DNA of 64,000 bases from Archangium violaceum (GTDB taxonomy: Bacteria; Myxococcota; Myxococcia; Myxococcales; Myxococcaceae): the NCBI RefSeq assembly GCF_016859125.1, contig NZ_CP069338.1, positions 6,201,501 to 6,265,500 of the forward strand, read 5' to 3'. The translations under genes were made by a program, and so were the position numbers. This document shows positions 11,020 to 21,293 of the stretch, in pieces (position 1 is the stretch's first letter; every line of letters starts with the position of its first letter). The notes beneath the pieces were generated by a model, which saw nothing but the letters and a program-made list of their open reading frames with translations, did not search any database and was not told the DNA's origin.

Positions 11020-11174
11020 TGATTCCTCCGGGCGCCCCTGGGGGGCGCGAACGCCCTCCCTGTAACCATGAAAAGCGCGCTGTCCAGCGACACACGGGCG
11101 GTTTCTGCCATGTTGCCGGGGCTCCGACCAGGTGGCCTGGACGGGAGCCAGCACACAGGGAGGTACACCCATAT

Positions 11175-11972
11175 ATGGCAGCGACGAATCCATTCGACAT
11201 CTCAGGGAAGACCGCCATCGTCACCGGTGGCGCGATGGGCATCGGCTTCGGCATCGTCCGGCGCTTCATCGAGGGCGGCGCGAACGTGTTGCTCGCGGAT
11301 GTGAACGAGAAGGCGGCGGTGGAGGCGCTCGAGCGCCTGCCCAGGGGTCCAGGCAGCGTCGAGGTGATGCGGGTGGACGTCTCGGAGGACGGGGCGGGGG
11401 ACGCCATGGTGGCCCGCTGCGTCGAGCGCTTCGACCGTGTGGACGTGCTGGTGAACAACGCTGGCATCTACCCCAACGTGCCCGTGTCGCGGATGGGGCC
11501 CGAGCTCCTCGATCAGGTCTACCGGGTGAATGTCCGGGGGCTCGTCCTCGCGTCGAAGGCGGCGGGGGCCCGGATGGTTCAGCAGGGGCGGGGCGGGAGC
11601 ATCATCAACATCACCTCCATCGCCGCCTTCCATCCGGCCATGGTGGGGCTCGCGGCGTACGACACCTCGAAGGCGGGGGTGACCATGTTCACCAAGAGCC
11701 TCGCGCTCGAGTTGGGGCCCCAGCGCATCCGGGTGAACGCCATCGCTCCCGGGAATATCTACACCGAGGGCGGCTCCCAGGCGCTCAGGGATGTGATGAC
11801 GCCGGAGCAGGAGGCGGCGTGGCGCGCGGACTTCGAGAAGACGAAGATTCCGCTCGGACGCCTCGGCGACCCCGATGACATCGCCAAGGTGGCCGTCTTC
11901 CTGGCCTCGTCCGCGAGCGACTACATCACGGGGAGCACCGTGCTGGTGGATGGCGGAACGTTGCTCACGTGA
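11175..11972 (+). CDS. Short-chain dehydrogenase/reductase
   Basis: A 265-residue classical SDR, an NAD(P)-dependent oxidoreductase. The cofactor motif TGGAMGIG is at 17-24, NNAG at 94-97, catalytic Ser148, and the YDTSK active site with Tyr162 and Lys166. An acidic Asp42 at the end of the second strand suggests NAD preference. The chosen ATG follows GGGAGG. The C-terminus SDYITGSTVLVDGG is typical of the family (3-oxoacyl-ACP reductase or glucose dehydrogenase-like). The substrate cannot be told. It shares its direction with the acetyltransferase gene, 59 bp downstream. Confidence 0.9.
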   Translation: MAATNPFDISGKTAIVTGGAMGIGFGIVRRFIEGGANVLLADVNEKAAVEALERLPRGPGSVEVMRVDVSEDGAGDAMVARCVERFDRVDVLVNNAGIYPNVPVSRMGPELLDQVYRVNVRGLVLASKAAGARMVQQGRGGSIINITSIAAFHPAMVGLAAYDTSKAGVTMFTKSLALELGPQRIRVNAIAPGNIYTEGGSQALRDVMTPEQEAAWRADFEKTKIPLGRLGDPDDIAKVAVFLASSASDYITGSTVLVDGGTLLT

Positions 11973-12031
11973 AAGACACGGGCGGGGCGCGTCCGTCCCA
12001 GGGCGCGCCTCCTTCGAGCCGGGAGAATCGC

Positions 12032-13222
12032 ATGGAACCCACAGCAGCGCAGTTTGGTCCGCCGCAGGGGGAGCGAGAGCTCGCCGCGGTGGATGACATC
12101 GTTTCCCAGGCCTTCGCCCTCACACCGGACGAGGCTCGGGTCGTGGCGCGGAAGGCGGAGGCCGGAGGGGCCCACGTGCGTGTGTTGCGCGAGGGCGGGG
12201 CCGTGGCCGCCACGCTCGTCTTCTTCCTCATGGGGCAGTGGTGGGGTGGGCGGCGGGTCCCCCTGGTGGGCATCGGCGGGGTGGGCGTGGCCCCCGCCTT
12301 CCGGGGGAAGGGCACGGGAACCCGTCTCATGCAGGCGTGCCTCCGGGAGCTGCGCGGTCAGGGCGTCCCCCTCGTCGGTCTCTATCCCTCCACCCAGCCG
12401 CTCTACCGGCGCGTGGGCTTCGAGCAGGCCGGCTCCCGCTTCGAGAATCGCGTGCAGCTGCTGGGGCTCGACATCCAGGAGCGCTCCCTCTCCCTGCGGC
12501 CCGTGGAGGAGCCCGACATGCCGGCCCTCCATGACGTCTACCGGCGCCACGCACAGCGCCAGCAGGGGTGGCTCGACCGCGGCCCGTACATCTGGAATCG
12601 CGTCACCCAGCCCAGGGGGGAGATCGCCTATGGCTTCCTCGTGGAGGGCCAGGCGGGAGTGGAGGGCTACGTCTACCTGACGCGCCGGCGCGCGCCCCAG
12701 GGCTTCAAGCAGGAGTTGAGTCTCACCGACCTCGTCGCGCTCACCCCGGCCGCGGGGCGGCGGCTGCTGAGCCTCATTGGCGACCACCGCTCGTTGGCCA
12801 CCGAGGTGGTGTGGCGGGGCGGACCGGCGGATCCACTCCTCTTCCTCCTGCGCGAGCAGACGTATGAGGTGAAGCACCTCTTCCACTGGATGCTGCGCGT
12901 GCTGGACGTGCCCGCGGCGCTCCAGGCTCGCGGTTACCCGGCGGGGTTCTCGGGGGCGCTGCACCTCGACGTGGACGATGACCTCTTCCCGGAGAACCGT
13001 GGCCGCTTCGTGCTGGAGGTGGAGAACGGCGAGGCCGAGGTGCGCCCTGGCGGGGATGGGGACGTGAAGCTGCACGTGCGGGCGCTCGCTCCACTCTACA
13101 GCGGCTTCCTGTCGCCTTCCGCGCTCCAGCTCTCCGGGGTCCTCCAGGCCGATGAGACCTCCCTGCGTACGGCCACGACGCTCTTCTCCGGGCCACCGCC
13201 GGCCATGCCCGACATGTTCTGA
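12032..13222 (+). CDS. Eis-type GNAT N-acetyltransferase
   Basis: A 396-residue protein resembling the enhanced intracellular survival (Eis) family: an N-terminal GNAT fold, a second GNAT-like region and a C-terminal SCP2-like domain. The acetyl-CoA loop VAPAFRGKGTGTRL spans about 86-99. Tyr125 in QPLYRRVGF sits where Eis has its catalytic Tyr, and the chain ends in a free carboxylate after DMF, as Eis enzymes do. I chose ATG 12032 (GGGAGA 6 nt upstream) over an in-frame GTG at 11969 that overlaps the SDR stop. Mycobacterial Eis (about 400 aa) acetylates aminoglycosides and protein lysines; the target here is unknown. Confidence 0.85.
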   Translation: MEPTAAQFGPPQGERELAAVDDIVSQAFALTPDEARVVARKAEAGGAHVRVLREGGAVAATLVFFLMGQWWGGRRVPLVGIGGVGVAPAFRGKGTGTRLMQACLRELRGQGVPLVGLYPSTQPLYRRVGFEQAGSRFENRVQLLGLDIQERSLSLRPVEEPDMPALHDVYRRHAQRQQGWLDRGPYIWNRVTQPRGEIAYGFLVEGQAGVEGYVYLTRRRAPQGFKQELSLTDLVALTPAAGRRLLSLIGDHRSLATEVVWRGGPADPLLFLLREQTYEVKHLFHWMLRVLDVPAALQARGYPAGFSGALHLDVDDDLFPENRGRFVLEVENGEAEVRPGGDGDVKLHVRALAPLYSGFLSPSALQLSGVLQADETSLRTATTLFSGPPPAMPDMF

Positions 13223-13232
13223 CATCGAGGCT

Positions 13233-13832
13233 TCAGGGCACCCACGAACCCAGCCCCGCCGGGGCTCCGCCGCAGGCCTCGCGCAGCCGCGCGAGCGCCT
13301 CGTCGTAGGTGATGGCCTCCGCGGCCTCCTTCACCGTGGGCGAGACCCAGTCCCGCCAGGAGCGGAGGACGGTGACGTGGTGGCCGGCCTCGAGCTCGGT
13401 CTCGGAGACGTGCACGAGCAGCCGCTCCTCCAGGGCCTCGCGCGCCTTCGTCCACTCGCTCTCCTTGTCCAGGTGCACCACCCGGTCCCGCTCCACCGCC
13501 GTCAGCAGGGCGCGGGACTGGGGGGAGAGCCCCTCGAGCGAGCGGCGGCGGCGCGAGGGCTCCATGGCCATGCGGTACACCGCCGGCCACAGCGAGGGGT
13601 CCACGAAGGCCACCTTGCCTTCCACGAGCCGCACGGAGAGCACCTCGTCGGAGGCCCTCAGCATGCGGCCGAGCCGGTACATCAGCCGGCCCCTGGCGTG
13701 GGTCCGCCAGCTCCCGTGCACCGGGCCACCGGCCACGGCCTCGACGAGCGAGGTCATTCCGTGGGCGGGGACCTCGGTGACGACACGCTTCTGGCGGATG
13801 AGCTCCAGGGCATCGTGCTCGGTGCGGACCAC
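13233..13832 (-). CDS. Conserved hypothetical protein
   Basis: A 199-residue protein starting at GTG 13832, preceded by AAGGAG; upstream in-frame sequence is low-complexity Arg/Ala and overlaps the preceding gene. It is soluble, with no signal or membrane segment, rich in Arg and Glu, and has an aromatic C-terminal segment (HHVTVLRSWRDWVSP). I do not recognise a family. It begins 25 bp after the Cys-rich lipoprotein gene on the same strand, so the two are probably co-transcribed. Confidence 0.65.
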   Translation of the reverse strand: MVRTEHDALELIRQKRVVTEVPAHGMTSLVEAVAGGPVHGSWRTHARGRLMYRLGRMLRASDEVLSVRLVEGKVAFVDPSLWPAVYRMAMEPSRRRRSLEGLSPQSRALLTAVERDRVVHLDKESEWTKAREALEERLLVHVSETELEAGHHVTVLRSWRDWVSPTVKEAAEAITYDEALARLREACGGAPAGLGSWVP

Positions 13833-13857
13833 TCGCGCGCGCGCTCCTTGTCCCGCT

Positions 13858-14187
13858 TCAGCTCTCGCTGTCCATGGCCTGGGCCTGGCCGCCGCCCTGC
13901 TTGTGCGAGCAGCCACACGACCCGGCTTCCTCCGCGCCGGTCTTGGCGGCCATCTTGGCGCAATGAGGGCAGCCACAGCTCTTGGCGTCCGCGGCCTGCG
14001 CGGAGCCGTCCTGGGCCTTGTGGTGGGCGCAGCTGCATCCCTTGTGCTCGCCCTGGCCCTGCTGCGAGACCTGTGTGGAGGTGCTGGCGGCGGCGTCCTC
14101 GCGAGTCGCCGTCTGCCCGGTAGCGCAGCCCGCGAGCGCCGACAGGGTGGTGGTGGAGAGGACCAGCAACAGTGTACGGACCGTCAT
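13858..14187 (-). CDS. Small Cys/His-rich lipoprotein
   Basis: A 109-residue predicted lipoprotein with AAGGAG 8 nt before the ATG, then a signal peptide ending in lipobox SALAGC (Cys at about 21). The mature part has three metal-ligand-like clusters: CSCAHH, CGCPHC and CGCSH. The CxC/CxxC plus His pattern suggests binding of a soft metal such as copper or zinc at the periplasmic face, but this is inference. It forms a likely two-gene unit with the hypothetical gene ending at 13233. Confidence 0.75.
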   Translation of the reverse strand: MTVRTLLLVLSTTTLSALAGCATGQTATREDAAASTSTQVSQQGQGEHKGCSCAHHKAQDGSAQAADAKSCGCPHCAKMAAKTGAEEAGSCGCSHKQGGGQAQAMDSES

Positions 14188-14347
14188 GTCGCGACTCCTT
14201 CGGGTGGGGACGACACAGGAGAGGGCAGGAGGATGACAGCCTTGCCAGCCGGCCGCTCTCCACCCCCCCTCCACCCGGCGGGAAACGGCTGGGTTTGCGT
14301 TGTGTGGTGAACGCCGCGAGGTTCAGGCCGGCGGAGTGGTGCTTAGG

Positions 14348-14836
14348 ATGCGCGCCGTGCTCAAGCTCCTACCTGTTCTCGTGCTCCTGTGTGCCGCCCT
14401 GGGTTGCAGCTCCTCGCCTTTCGATGGGGGCGAGGTGGACTGCGAGGGAGATACCTGTACGTGCAAACCCGGGCCCCGGTGCTCGGGAGAGTGTCTGGAC
14501 GAGGGATGCAAGCTGGCCTGCGCGGACGGGCCCGACTGCGACGTCCGTTGCGGCGTCGGCTGCGAGCTGGAGTGCAGCCGGCTCAGCTCCTGCGAGGCGC
14601 GATGCGGGGCGAATTGCCGTCAGCGCTGCTCGGATGCGTCGAGCTGCGCGTTCACCGTGGGGCCCGCGAGCGAGGTCTCCTGCCAGCGCGTCGGCAACTG
14701 CGACGTCACCTGCACCGGGACGTGCCGGGTCGACTGCCAGAACACCGGCACTTGCGACGTCACCTGCCAGGAGAGCGGCACCACCGCCACGGTGTGCCCC
14801 AACGGCTCGACGCGCGTGTGCGGTCGGTCCTGCTGA
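14348..14836 (+). CDS. Cysteine-saturated lipoprotein
   Basis: A 162-residue lipoprotein: signal MRAVLKLLPVLVLLCAALGC with lipidated Cys20. The mature 143 residues contain 27 cysteines in short repeating steps (CDVxC, CxxxC, CxLxC), for example CDVRCGVGCELEC and, twice near the end, CDVTC. There are few other hydrophobic residues, so the fold is probably held by disulfides. No catalytic motif is visible. The pattern resembles myxobacterial tryptophan-poor, Cys-rich surface proteins of unknown role. It is convergent with actP, from which a hairpin separates it. Confidence 0.8.
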   Translation: MRAVLKLLPVLVLLCAALGCSSSPFDGGEVDCEGDTCTCKPGPRCSGECLDEGCKLACADGPDCDVRCGVGCELECSRLSSCEARCGANCRQRCSDASSCAFTVGPASEVSCQRVGNCDVTCTGTCRVDCQNTGTCDVTCQESGTTATVCPNGSTRVCGRSC

Positions 14837-14840
14837 GGCG

Positions 14841-14871
14841 GGCGGGGGCCTGAAGGAGACCGGCCCCCGCC
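14841..14871. terminator. Bidirectional hairpin between convergent genes
   Basis: Perfect 10-bp arms GGCGGGGGCC and GGCCCCCGCC flank an 11-nt loop, 4 bp after the Cys-rich lipoprotein gene and 10 bp from the end of actP. There is no T run, so efficiency as an intrinsic terminator is uncertain. Confidence 0.65.
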
Positions 14872-14881
14872 AGGGAGGGGC

Positions 14882-16504
14882 TCAGGTCGTCTGGGGGCCC
14901 GGGGACGCCACGGAGGCCACCGTGGGCTTGGTGGTCGCGGCGGAGTCGGGCACATCGGCCTCCGCGCCCACGTGCATGCGGTGACGCACCTCCGCGTAAC
15001 GGTCGGCCGCCTCGGGCTCGGGCGCGAGCAGCGACACCGCCCAGCCCACCAGGAAGGACAGCGGCATGGTGACGATGCCCGGGTTCTTCAGCGGGAAGAT
15101 GGCCGTCTTGTTGCCCAGCAGCTCCACCATCACCGTGGGCGACAGGGCGATGAGGAGCACCGCGCTGACCGAGCCGGTGATCATGCTGGCCACCGCGCCG
15201 CGCGTGGTGAAGCCCTTCCAGAGCGTGGACAGCAGCAGGGCGGGGAAGTTGGCGCTCGCGGCGATGGCGAAGGCCAGGCCCACCATGAAGGCCACGTTCT
15301 GCCCCTTGAAGATGATGCCCAGGAAGATGGCGAGGATGCCCAGGCCCAGGCTGGCCAGACGGGCCACGCGCAGCTGCTCGTGCTCGGGCGACTTGCCCTT
15401 GCGCACCACGCTCGTCCACAGGTCATGGGAGAGCGCCGCCGCGCCCGACAGCGTCAGACCGGCCACCACCGCGAGGATGGTGGCGAAGGCCACCGCGGAG
15501 ATGAAGCCCAGGAAGGGCGTGCCACCCACCACCTCGGCCAGCATGGGCGCCGCCATGTTGCCGCCCTTGTCCACGGCGGTGATGGCCGAGCGGCCCATCA
15601 GCACCGAGGCGCCGAAGCCGAGGATGAACGTCACCAGGTAGAAGTAGCCGATGAGGCCGGTGGCGTAGAACACGGAGCTGCGCGCCGCCTTGGCGTTGGG
15701 CACCGTGTAGAAGCGCATGAGGATGTGCGGCAGGCCCGCCGTGCCGAACATCAGTCCCAGGCCCAGCGACACCGCCTCCAGAGGGTTGGTCACCAGCTTG
15801 CCCGGCGCCAGCACCTCCGGCCCATACTGGGTGGCCGCCGCCTGGAACAGCTCCAGCGGGTTGAAGTGGAACTTCATCAGCACCATCACGGCCAGCGCGG
15901 TCGCGCCCAGCAGCAGCAGCACCGCCTTGACGATCTGCACCCACGTGGTGGCGATCATTCCTCCGAAGAGGACGTAGAGGATCATCACCACGCCCACGAT
16001 GACGACGGCCGCCTCATAGGAGAGGCCGAAGAGCATGTGGATGAGGTTGCCGGCGCCCACCATCTGGGCGATGAGGTAGAAGGCCACCACGGTGAGCGTG
16101 CCGATGGCGGCGGAGATGCGCACCGGCGTCTGCTTCAGCCGGTAGGCCACCACGTCCGCGAAGGTGTACTTGCCCAGGTTGCGCAGGGGCTCGGCGATGA
16201 GGAACGTCACCACCGGCCAGCCCACCAGCCAGCCCACCGAGTAGATGAGGCCGTCGAAGCCGGAGAGCGCCACCAGGCCGGCGATGCCCAGGAAGCTCGC
16301 GGCGCTCATGAAGTCGCCGGCGAGCGCGAAGCCGTTCTGGAGCGCGCTCACCCCGCCGCCGGCGGTGAAGAACTCCGAGGTCGTCTTCGTCTTGCGTGCC
16401 GCCCAGTACGTGATGGCGAGCGTGAGACCCACGAACGAGAGAAAGAAGATGATGGCCGTGTAGTTGGTCTGGCCAATCGAGGTTTGTGCCTGCTGGGGAT
16501 TCAT
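14882..16504 (-). CDS. actP: Acetate/cation symporter ActP
   Basis: A 540-residue inner-membrane sodium:solute symporter with about 13 hydrophobic helices. The N-terminal half carries [20 protein letters not shown] and [14 protein letters not shown], signatures of the ActP (YjcG) branch that imports acetate and glycolate. The gene is the last of acs-DUF485-actP, 16 bp after the DUF485 gene, the same order as E. coli acs-yjcH-actP. This supports uptake of acetate for activation to acetyl-CoA. An extended polar C-terminal tail follows the last helix. Confidence 0.93.
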   Translation of the reverse strand: MNPQQAQTSIGQTNYTAIIFFLSFVGLTLAITYWAARKTKTTSEFFTAGGGVSALQNGFALAGDFMSAASFLGIAGLVALSGFDGLIYSVGWLVGWPVVTFLIAEPLRNLGKYTFADVVAYRLKQTPVRISAAIGTLTVVAFYLIAQMVGAGNLIHMLFGLSYEAAVVIVGVVMILYVLFGGMIATTWVQIVKAVLLLLGATALAVMVLMKFHFNPLELFQAAATQYGPEVLAPGKLVTNPLEAVSLGLGLMFGTAGLPHILMRFYTVPNAKAARSSVFYATGLIGYFYLVTFILGFGASVLMGRSAITAVDKGGNMAAPMLAEVVGGTPFLGFISAVAFATILAVVAGLTLSGAAALSHDLWTSVVRKGKSPEHEQLRVARLASLGLGILAIFLGIIFKGQNVAFMVGLAFAIAASANFPALLLSTLWKGFTTRGAVASMITGSVSAVLLIALSPTVMVELLGNKTAIFPLKNPGIVTMPLSFLVGWAVSLLAPEPEAADRYAEVRHRMHVGAEADVPDSAATTKPTVASVASPGPQTT

Positions 16505-16520
16505 TCGCGTGGCTCCGGGT

Positions 16521-16799
16521 TCAGCGGCGGTACTGGTGGAGGGCCTTGTCGTAGCGGTTGTTGGCCCAGACGACGTAGATGCCGGTGAGCACCCAGGCGG
16601 CGCCGATGACGAGCGCCCCCAGGAGGATGCCGAGCGACAACCCCGGGGTGATCTGCTGGCCCATCAGCGGCTTGTTGTAGGCGACGAGCAGGATGAAGCC
16701 GAAGTAGGTCACGAGCATGCCGGCGGTGAGCACGGCGGCCACGCGCCAGCGCGCCGCCGCCAGGGCTTCGAGCTCTTCGGCCTTGGATTTCTGGGACAT
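16521..16799 (-). CDS. DUF485 membrane protein (YjcH-like)
   Basis: A 92-residue protein with two hydrophobic helices (about 20-45 and 56-80) and the DUF485 hallmark sequence [22 protein letters not shown] precedes the ATG. It sits between acs and actP, as yjcH does in enterobacteria. The family is thought to assist the symporter, though its mechanism is unknown. Confidence 0.92.
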   Translation of the reverse strand: MSQKSKAEELEALAAARWRVAAVLTAGMLVTYFGFILLVAYNKPLMGQQITPGLSLGILLGALVIGAAWVLTGIYVVWANNRYDKALHQYRR

Positions 16800-16826
16800 G
16801 GTACGGGGTTCTCCTTGGGGTGTTCG

Positions 16827-18773
16827 TCAGCGGCGCGACTGCAGCAGCATCTGTTGTTTCAACAGCTCTTCGAGCACGCTGGGCTCGGCGAGGGTGGAGG
16901 TGTCGCCCAGGTCCTGGGTCTCGCCCGAGGCGATCTTCCGCAGCATGCGGCGGAGGATCGTCCCCGAGGGCGTCTTGGGCAGGCCGGACACGATGCGCAC
17001 CTGGTCCGGCGTGGCGATGGGGCCGATGACGTGGCGCACCTGCTTCTTGAGGGCGCCTTCCATCTGCTCCGGGCTGGTGTCCTGGTACTCGGGCTTGAGC
17101 GTGACGAAAGCGCACACGCCCGTGCCCTTGATCTCGTGTGGGAAGCCCACCACGGCGGACTCGGCGACGGCGTCGTGGGCCACCAGCGCGCTCTCCAGCT
17201 CGGCGGTGCCCAGACGGTTGCCGGAGACGTTGAGCACGTCATCCACGCGGCCGGTGATCCAGTAGTAGCCGTCCTCGTCGCGGCGGCAGCCATCCCCGGT
17301 GAAGTAGAGGCGGGGGAAGCGCGAGTAGTAGGTGTCGATGAAGTGCTGGTGGTTGCCCCACACGGTGCGGGCCTGGCCCGGCCAGGTGCGGGCGATGCAC
17401 AGATTGCCGGAGACGCCGTTGCCCTCGAGGACGCGGCCCTCGTCGTCCACCAGCACCGGCTCGATACCGAAGAAGGGCAGGGTGGCGCTGCCGGGTTTGC
17501 AGGGGATCGCGCCCGGCAGGGGGGCGATGAGCACGCCGCCCGTTTCCGTCTGCCACCAGTTGTCCACCACGGGGCAGCGGCCCTCTCCCACCACGTCGTG
17601 GTACCAGCGCCACACCTCGGGGTTGATGGGCTCGCCCGCGGAGGCCAGCAGCCGCAGGCTCTTGCGCGAGGACTTCTTCACGTACGCGTCCCCCTCCCGG
17701 ATGAGGACGCGCAGCGCGGTGGGCACGGTGAAGAGCACGGTGGCCTTCAGGTCGTCCACCACCTGCCACAGCCTCCCCGCGTCCGGGTAGGTGGGCACGG
17801 ACTCGAAGAGCACCGTGGTCGTCCCGTTCGTCAGCGGCGCGTACAGCACGTAGGTGTGGCCGCTGATGCACCCCATGTCCGCGGTGCCGAAGTGCACGTC
17901 GTCCGGCTGCAGGTCGAAGACGTAGCGGTGCGTGGTGACGGCGTAGACGAGGTAGCCGCCCGTGGTGTGCATGACGCCCTTGGGCTTTCCGGTGCTGCCC
18001 GAGGTGTAGAGGATGAAGAGGGGATCCTCCGCGGCCATCCACTCCACGGGGCAGGTGCCGCGGTGCTTGCTCATCTCCTGGTCCAGCCACCAGTCGCGGC
18101 CGGCCCGCATGGGCACGTGGGTTTCCGTGCGGCGCACCACCAGCACGGACTGGACCTGGGAGAGGCCCTCCACCGCCTCATCGCAGATGGCCTTGGTCTG
18201 CACCCGCTTCGAGCCGCGCGGCCCCTCGTTGGCGGTGACGAGCACCCGGGCGCCCGAGTCGAGGATGCGCTCGCGCAGGGACCCGGCGGAGAAGCCGGCG
18301 AACACCACCGAGTGCACCGCGCCGATGCGCGCGCACGCCAGCATGGTGTAGGCCAGCTCCGGCACCATGGGCAGGTAGATGCAGACGCGGTCTCCCTTGC
18401 GCACGCCGTGGGCCTTGAGCACGTTGGCCACGCGGCCCACGTTGTGCTTGAGGTCGCGCCAGGTGATGAGCTCGTACTCTCCCGGCTCGTTCTTCGCCCA
18501 GATGATGGCGGGCTTGCCGGGGCGCGTCTTCACGTGCCGGTCCACCGCGTTGTAGCAGGCGTTGAGCCGGCCTCCCCCGAACCACGAGAAGTCCGCCAGG
18601 TCCAGGTCCGCGTCCAGGATGGTGTCTGGCGGGTGGAACCACGTGAGGGCCTGGGCCATCTCGCCCCAGAACTCCTCGGGCTTCTCGATGCTCCTGCGAT
18701 AGAGGAGCTGATAGTCCTCCAGGCTCTGGAGGCGCGCGGTCCAGCGAAACCCGTCCGTGGGTCGATACATCAT
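16827..18773 (-). CDS. acs: Acetyl-CoA synthetase
   Basis: A 648-residue AMP-forming acetate-CoA ligase, making acetyl-CoA from acetate, ATP and CoA in the cytoplasm. The AMP-binding P-loop YTSGSTGKPKGV is at 256-267, DNWWQTETGG follows in the middle, and the C-terminal PKTPSGTILRR holds the regulatory catalytic lysine (about Lys600) that is acetylated in this family. Length matches E. coli Acs (652). AGGAG lies 9 nt before the first of two adjacent ATGs. It heads the acetate operon. Its promoter region is shared divergently with the methyltransferase at 19133. Confidence 0.97.
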   Translation of the reverse strand: MMYRPTDGFRWTARLQSLEDYQLLYRRSIEKPEEFWGEMAQALTWFHPPDTILDADLDLADFSWFGGGRLNACYNAVDRHVKTRPGKPAIIWAKNEPGEYELITWRDLKHNVGRVANVLKAHGVRKGDRVCIYLPMVPELAYTMLACARIGAVHSVVFAGFSAGSLRERILDSGARVLVTANEGPRGSKRVQTKAICDEAVEGLSQVQSVLVVRRTETHVPMRAGRDWWLDQEMSKHRGTCPVEWMAAEDPLFILYTSGSTGKPKGVMHTTGGYLVYAVTTHRYVFDLQPDDVHFGTADMGCISGHTYVLYAPLTNGTTTVLFESVPTYPDAGRLWQVVDDLKATVLFTVPTALRVLIREGDAYVKKSSRKSLRLLASAGEPINPEVWRWYHDVVGEGRCPVVDNWWQTETGGVLIAPLPGAIPCKPGSATLPFFGIEPVLVDDEGRVLEGNGVSGNLCIARTWPGQARTVWGNHQHFIDTYYSRFPRLYFTGDGCRRDEDGYYWITGRVDDVLNVSGNRLGTAELESALVAHDAVAESAVVGFPHEIKGTGVCAFVTLKPEYQDTSPEQMEGALKKQVRHVIGPIATPDQVRIVSGLPKTPSGTILRRMLRKIASGETQDLGDTSTLAEPSVLEELLKQQMLLQSRR

Positions 18774-19132
18774 CCGGTGTGTCTCCTGGGGGGGGTGACT
18801 CGAGGGGGGACGTTCAGGGGGAGGCCGGACCGGCCAGTGGGGCCATGCGGGAAATGGAGGAGGGAGGGGGTGGGGGTGTCACGCTGCCTCCATGAGCAAC
18901 GCTCATTCCAGGCCTCAGCATGAATGTTCTCGCGCTCTTGGAGGCTGGCACGGCGCGTCAGATGTTTCGAAAGGTAACGAATCCCGTCACCCCGGTAACA
19001 CCGACTCCCGCCTCGTCGAGGACCCGGCGAGCACTCGGTGGAGGCGGTGCCCTGGGGTCTCATTGCCCCGGTTCCACGAGGTGTCCATTCCTTCACACAT
19101 GGCAACCCCTCACCCACGGGAGGTCGTGCGAC
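18774..19132. promoter_or_regulatory. Divergent promoter region of acs and methyltransferase
   Basis: This 359-bp non-coding stretch separates acs (minus) from the exported methyltransferase (plus). It contains a perfect inverted repeat at 18892-18906 and G-rich runs near acs. I searched by eye for a sigma-54 -24/-12 element. TGGCACG occurs near 18946 but without a TTGC at the right distance, so I do not call one. Confidence 0.5.
18892..18906. promoter_or_regulatory. Perfect palindrome, candidate operator
   Basis: ATGAGC-AAC-GCTCAT is a perfect 6-bp-arm inverted repeat with a 3-nt centre, 119 bp upstream of the acs start. Its size and symmetry fit a dimeric repressor site (TetR or similar). 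The binding protein is unknown. Confidence 0.45.
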
Positions 19133-19729
19133 ATGGGGATTCGGAAGACCGCGTTCGGCGTGGTGCTGTGCAGCGGGCTGGGACTCTGGGGCGGCCCGCC
19201 GGCCCTGGGCCAGGCAGGGCCGTCCAACCTGGGACGTTCGGCGCTGCCCGAGCGCGCGCCGGACGTGCCGTACGTGCCCACTCCGCAGGAGGTGGTGGAC
19301 GACATGCTGGCGGCGGCCGACTTGAAGCCGGGGGATGTGCTCTATGACCTGGGTTCGGGAGATGGCCGCATCGTCGTCACCGCCGCGAAGAACTTCGGCG
19401 TGCGCGGGGTGGGCATCGACATCAACCCCGAGCGCATCCAGGAGGCGGAAGCCAACGCGCGCTCCGCGGGCGTGCAGGAACTCACCGAGTTCCGCCAGCA
19501 GGATCTCTTCGAGGCGGACATCGATGAGGCGACGGTGGTGACGATGTACCTGCTGCCGAGCGTCAACAACCGGTTGAAGCCGAAGTTGCTCAGGGAGTTG
19601 AAGCCGGGGACGCGCATCGTCTCGCATGCCTTCGACATCGAGGGCTGGGAGCCGGAGCGGATCATCGAGTCCGACGGACGCACTCTCTACCTGTGGGTGG
19701 TGCCGGAGCATCCGTCGCTTGGGCGGTAA
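19133..19729 (+). CDS. Exported SAM-dependent methyltransferase
   Basis: A 198-residue class I methyltransferase. The SAM-binding loop LYDLGSGDGRIVV is at about 63-75 and an acidic IDINPERI follows the second strand. The N-terminus (MGIRKTAFGVVLCSGLGLW...ALG) reads as a signal peptide, unusual because SAM is cytoplasmic; the segment might also be a membrane anchor. GGGAGG precedes the ATG. The substrate is unknown; the fold resembles small protein-lysine methyltransferase-like bacterial proteins. It is convergent with the response regulator gene, 3 bp away. Confidence 0.8.
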   Translation: MGIRKTAFGVVLCSGLGLWGGPPALGQAGPSNLGRSALPERAPDVPYVPTPQEVVDDMLAAADLKPGDVLYDLGSGDGRIVVTAAKNFGVRGVGIDINPERIQEAEANARSAGVQELTEFRQQDLFEADIDEATVVTMYLLPSVNNRLKPKLLRELKPGTRIVSHAFDIEGWEPERIIESDGRTLYLWVVPEHPSLGR

Positions 19730-19732
19730 TGT

Positions 19733-21094
<1,362 letters not shown>

Positions 21095-21160
21095 GCGGTG
21101 TGCTGCCCCCCCTGTCCAGGTCGCTCATGGGGGCTCGGCGAACCTCGGAAGGCTTGACCG

Positions 21161-21176
21161 AGAGGGTAGTCCCTCT
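21161..21176. promoter_or_regulatory. Short inverted repeat in divergent intergenic region
   Basis: AGAGGG-TAGT-CCCTCT is a perfect 6-bp-arm repeat between the response regulator and glycosyltransferase genes. Nearby AAGGCTTGAC (about 21149) and AAGGTTTGAC (about 21199) form an imperfect direct repeat. They may be regulator sites for the shared 199-bp promoter region; nothing proves it. Confidence 0.3.
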
Positions 21177-21293
21177 GACCCGCCCTTTGTCCACTTCCAA
21201 AGGTTTGACGGGGTGCGTCATGGGTTCGCGGAGGTGGCATCCCGAGCTCCGGAGCGTTATGCGGCGGCCAACCTGCCTCGGGGAACATCCACC

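Noticed and set aside
16464-18923. An 819-codon open frame opposite acs and the DUF485 gene
   Set aside because: Low-complexity His/Val/Gly composition and no motif; the acetate genes on the other strand are certain.
18940-18965. Possible sigma-54 promoter TGGCACG in the acs region
   Set aside because: The matching -12 TTGC element is missing at the required spacing.
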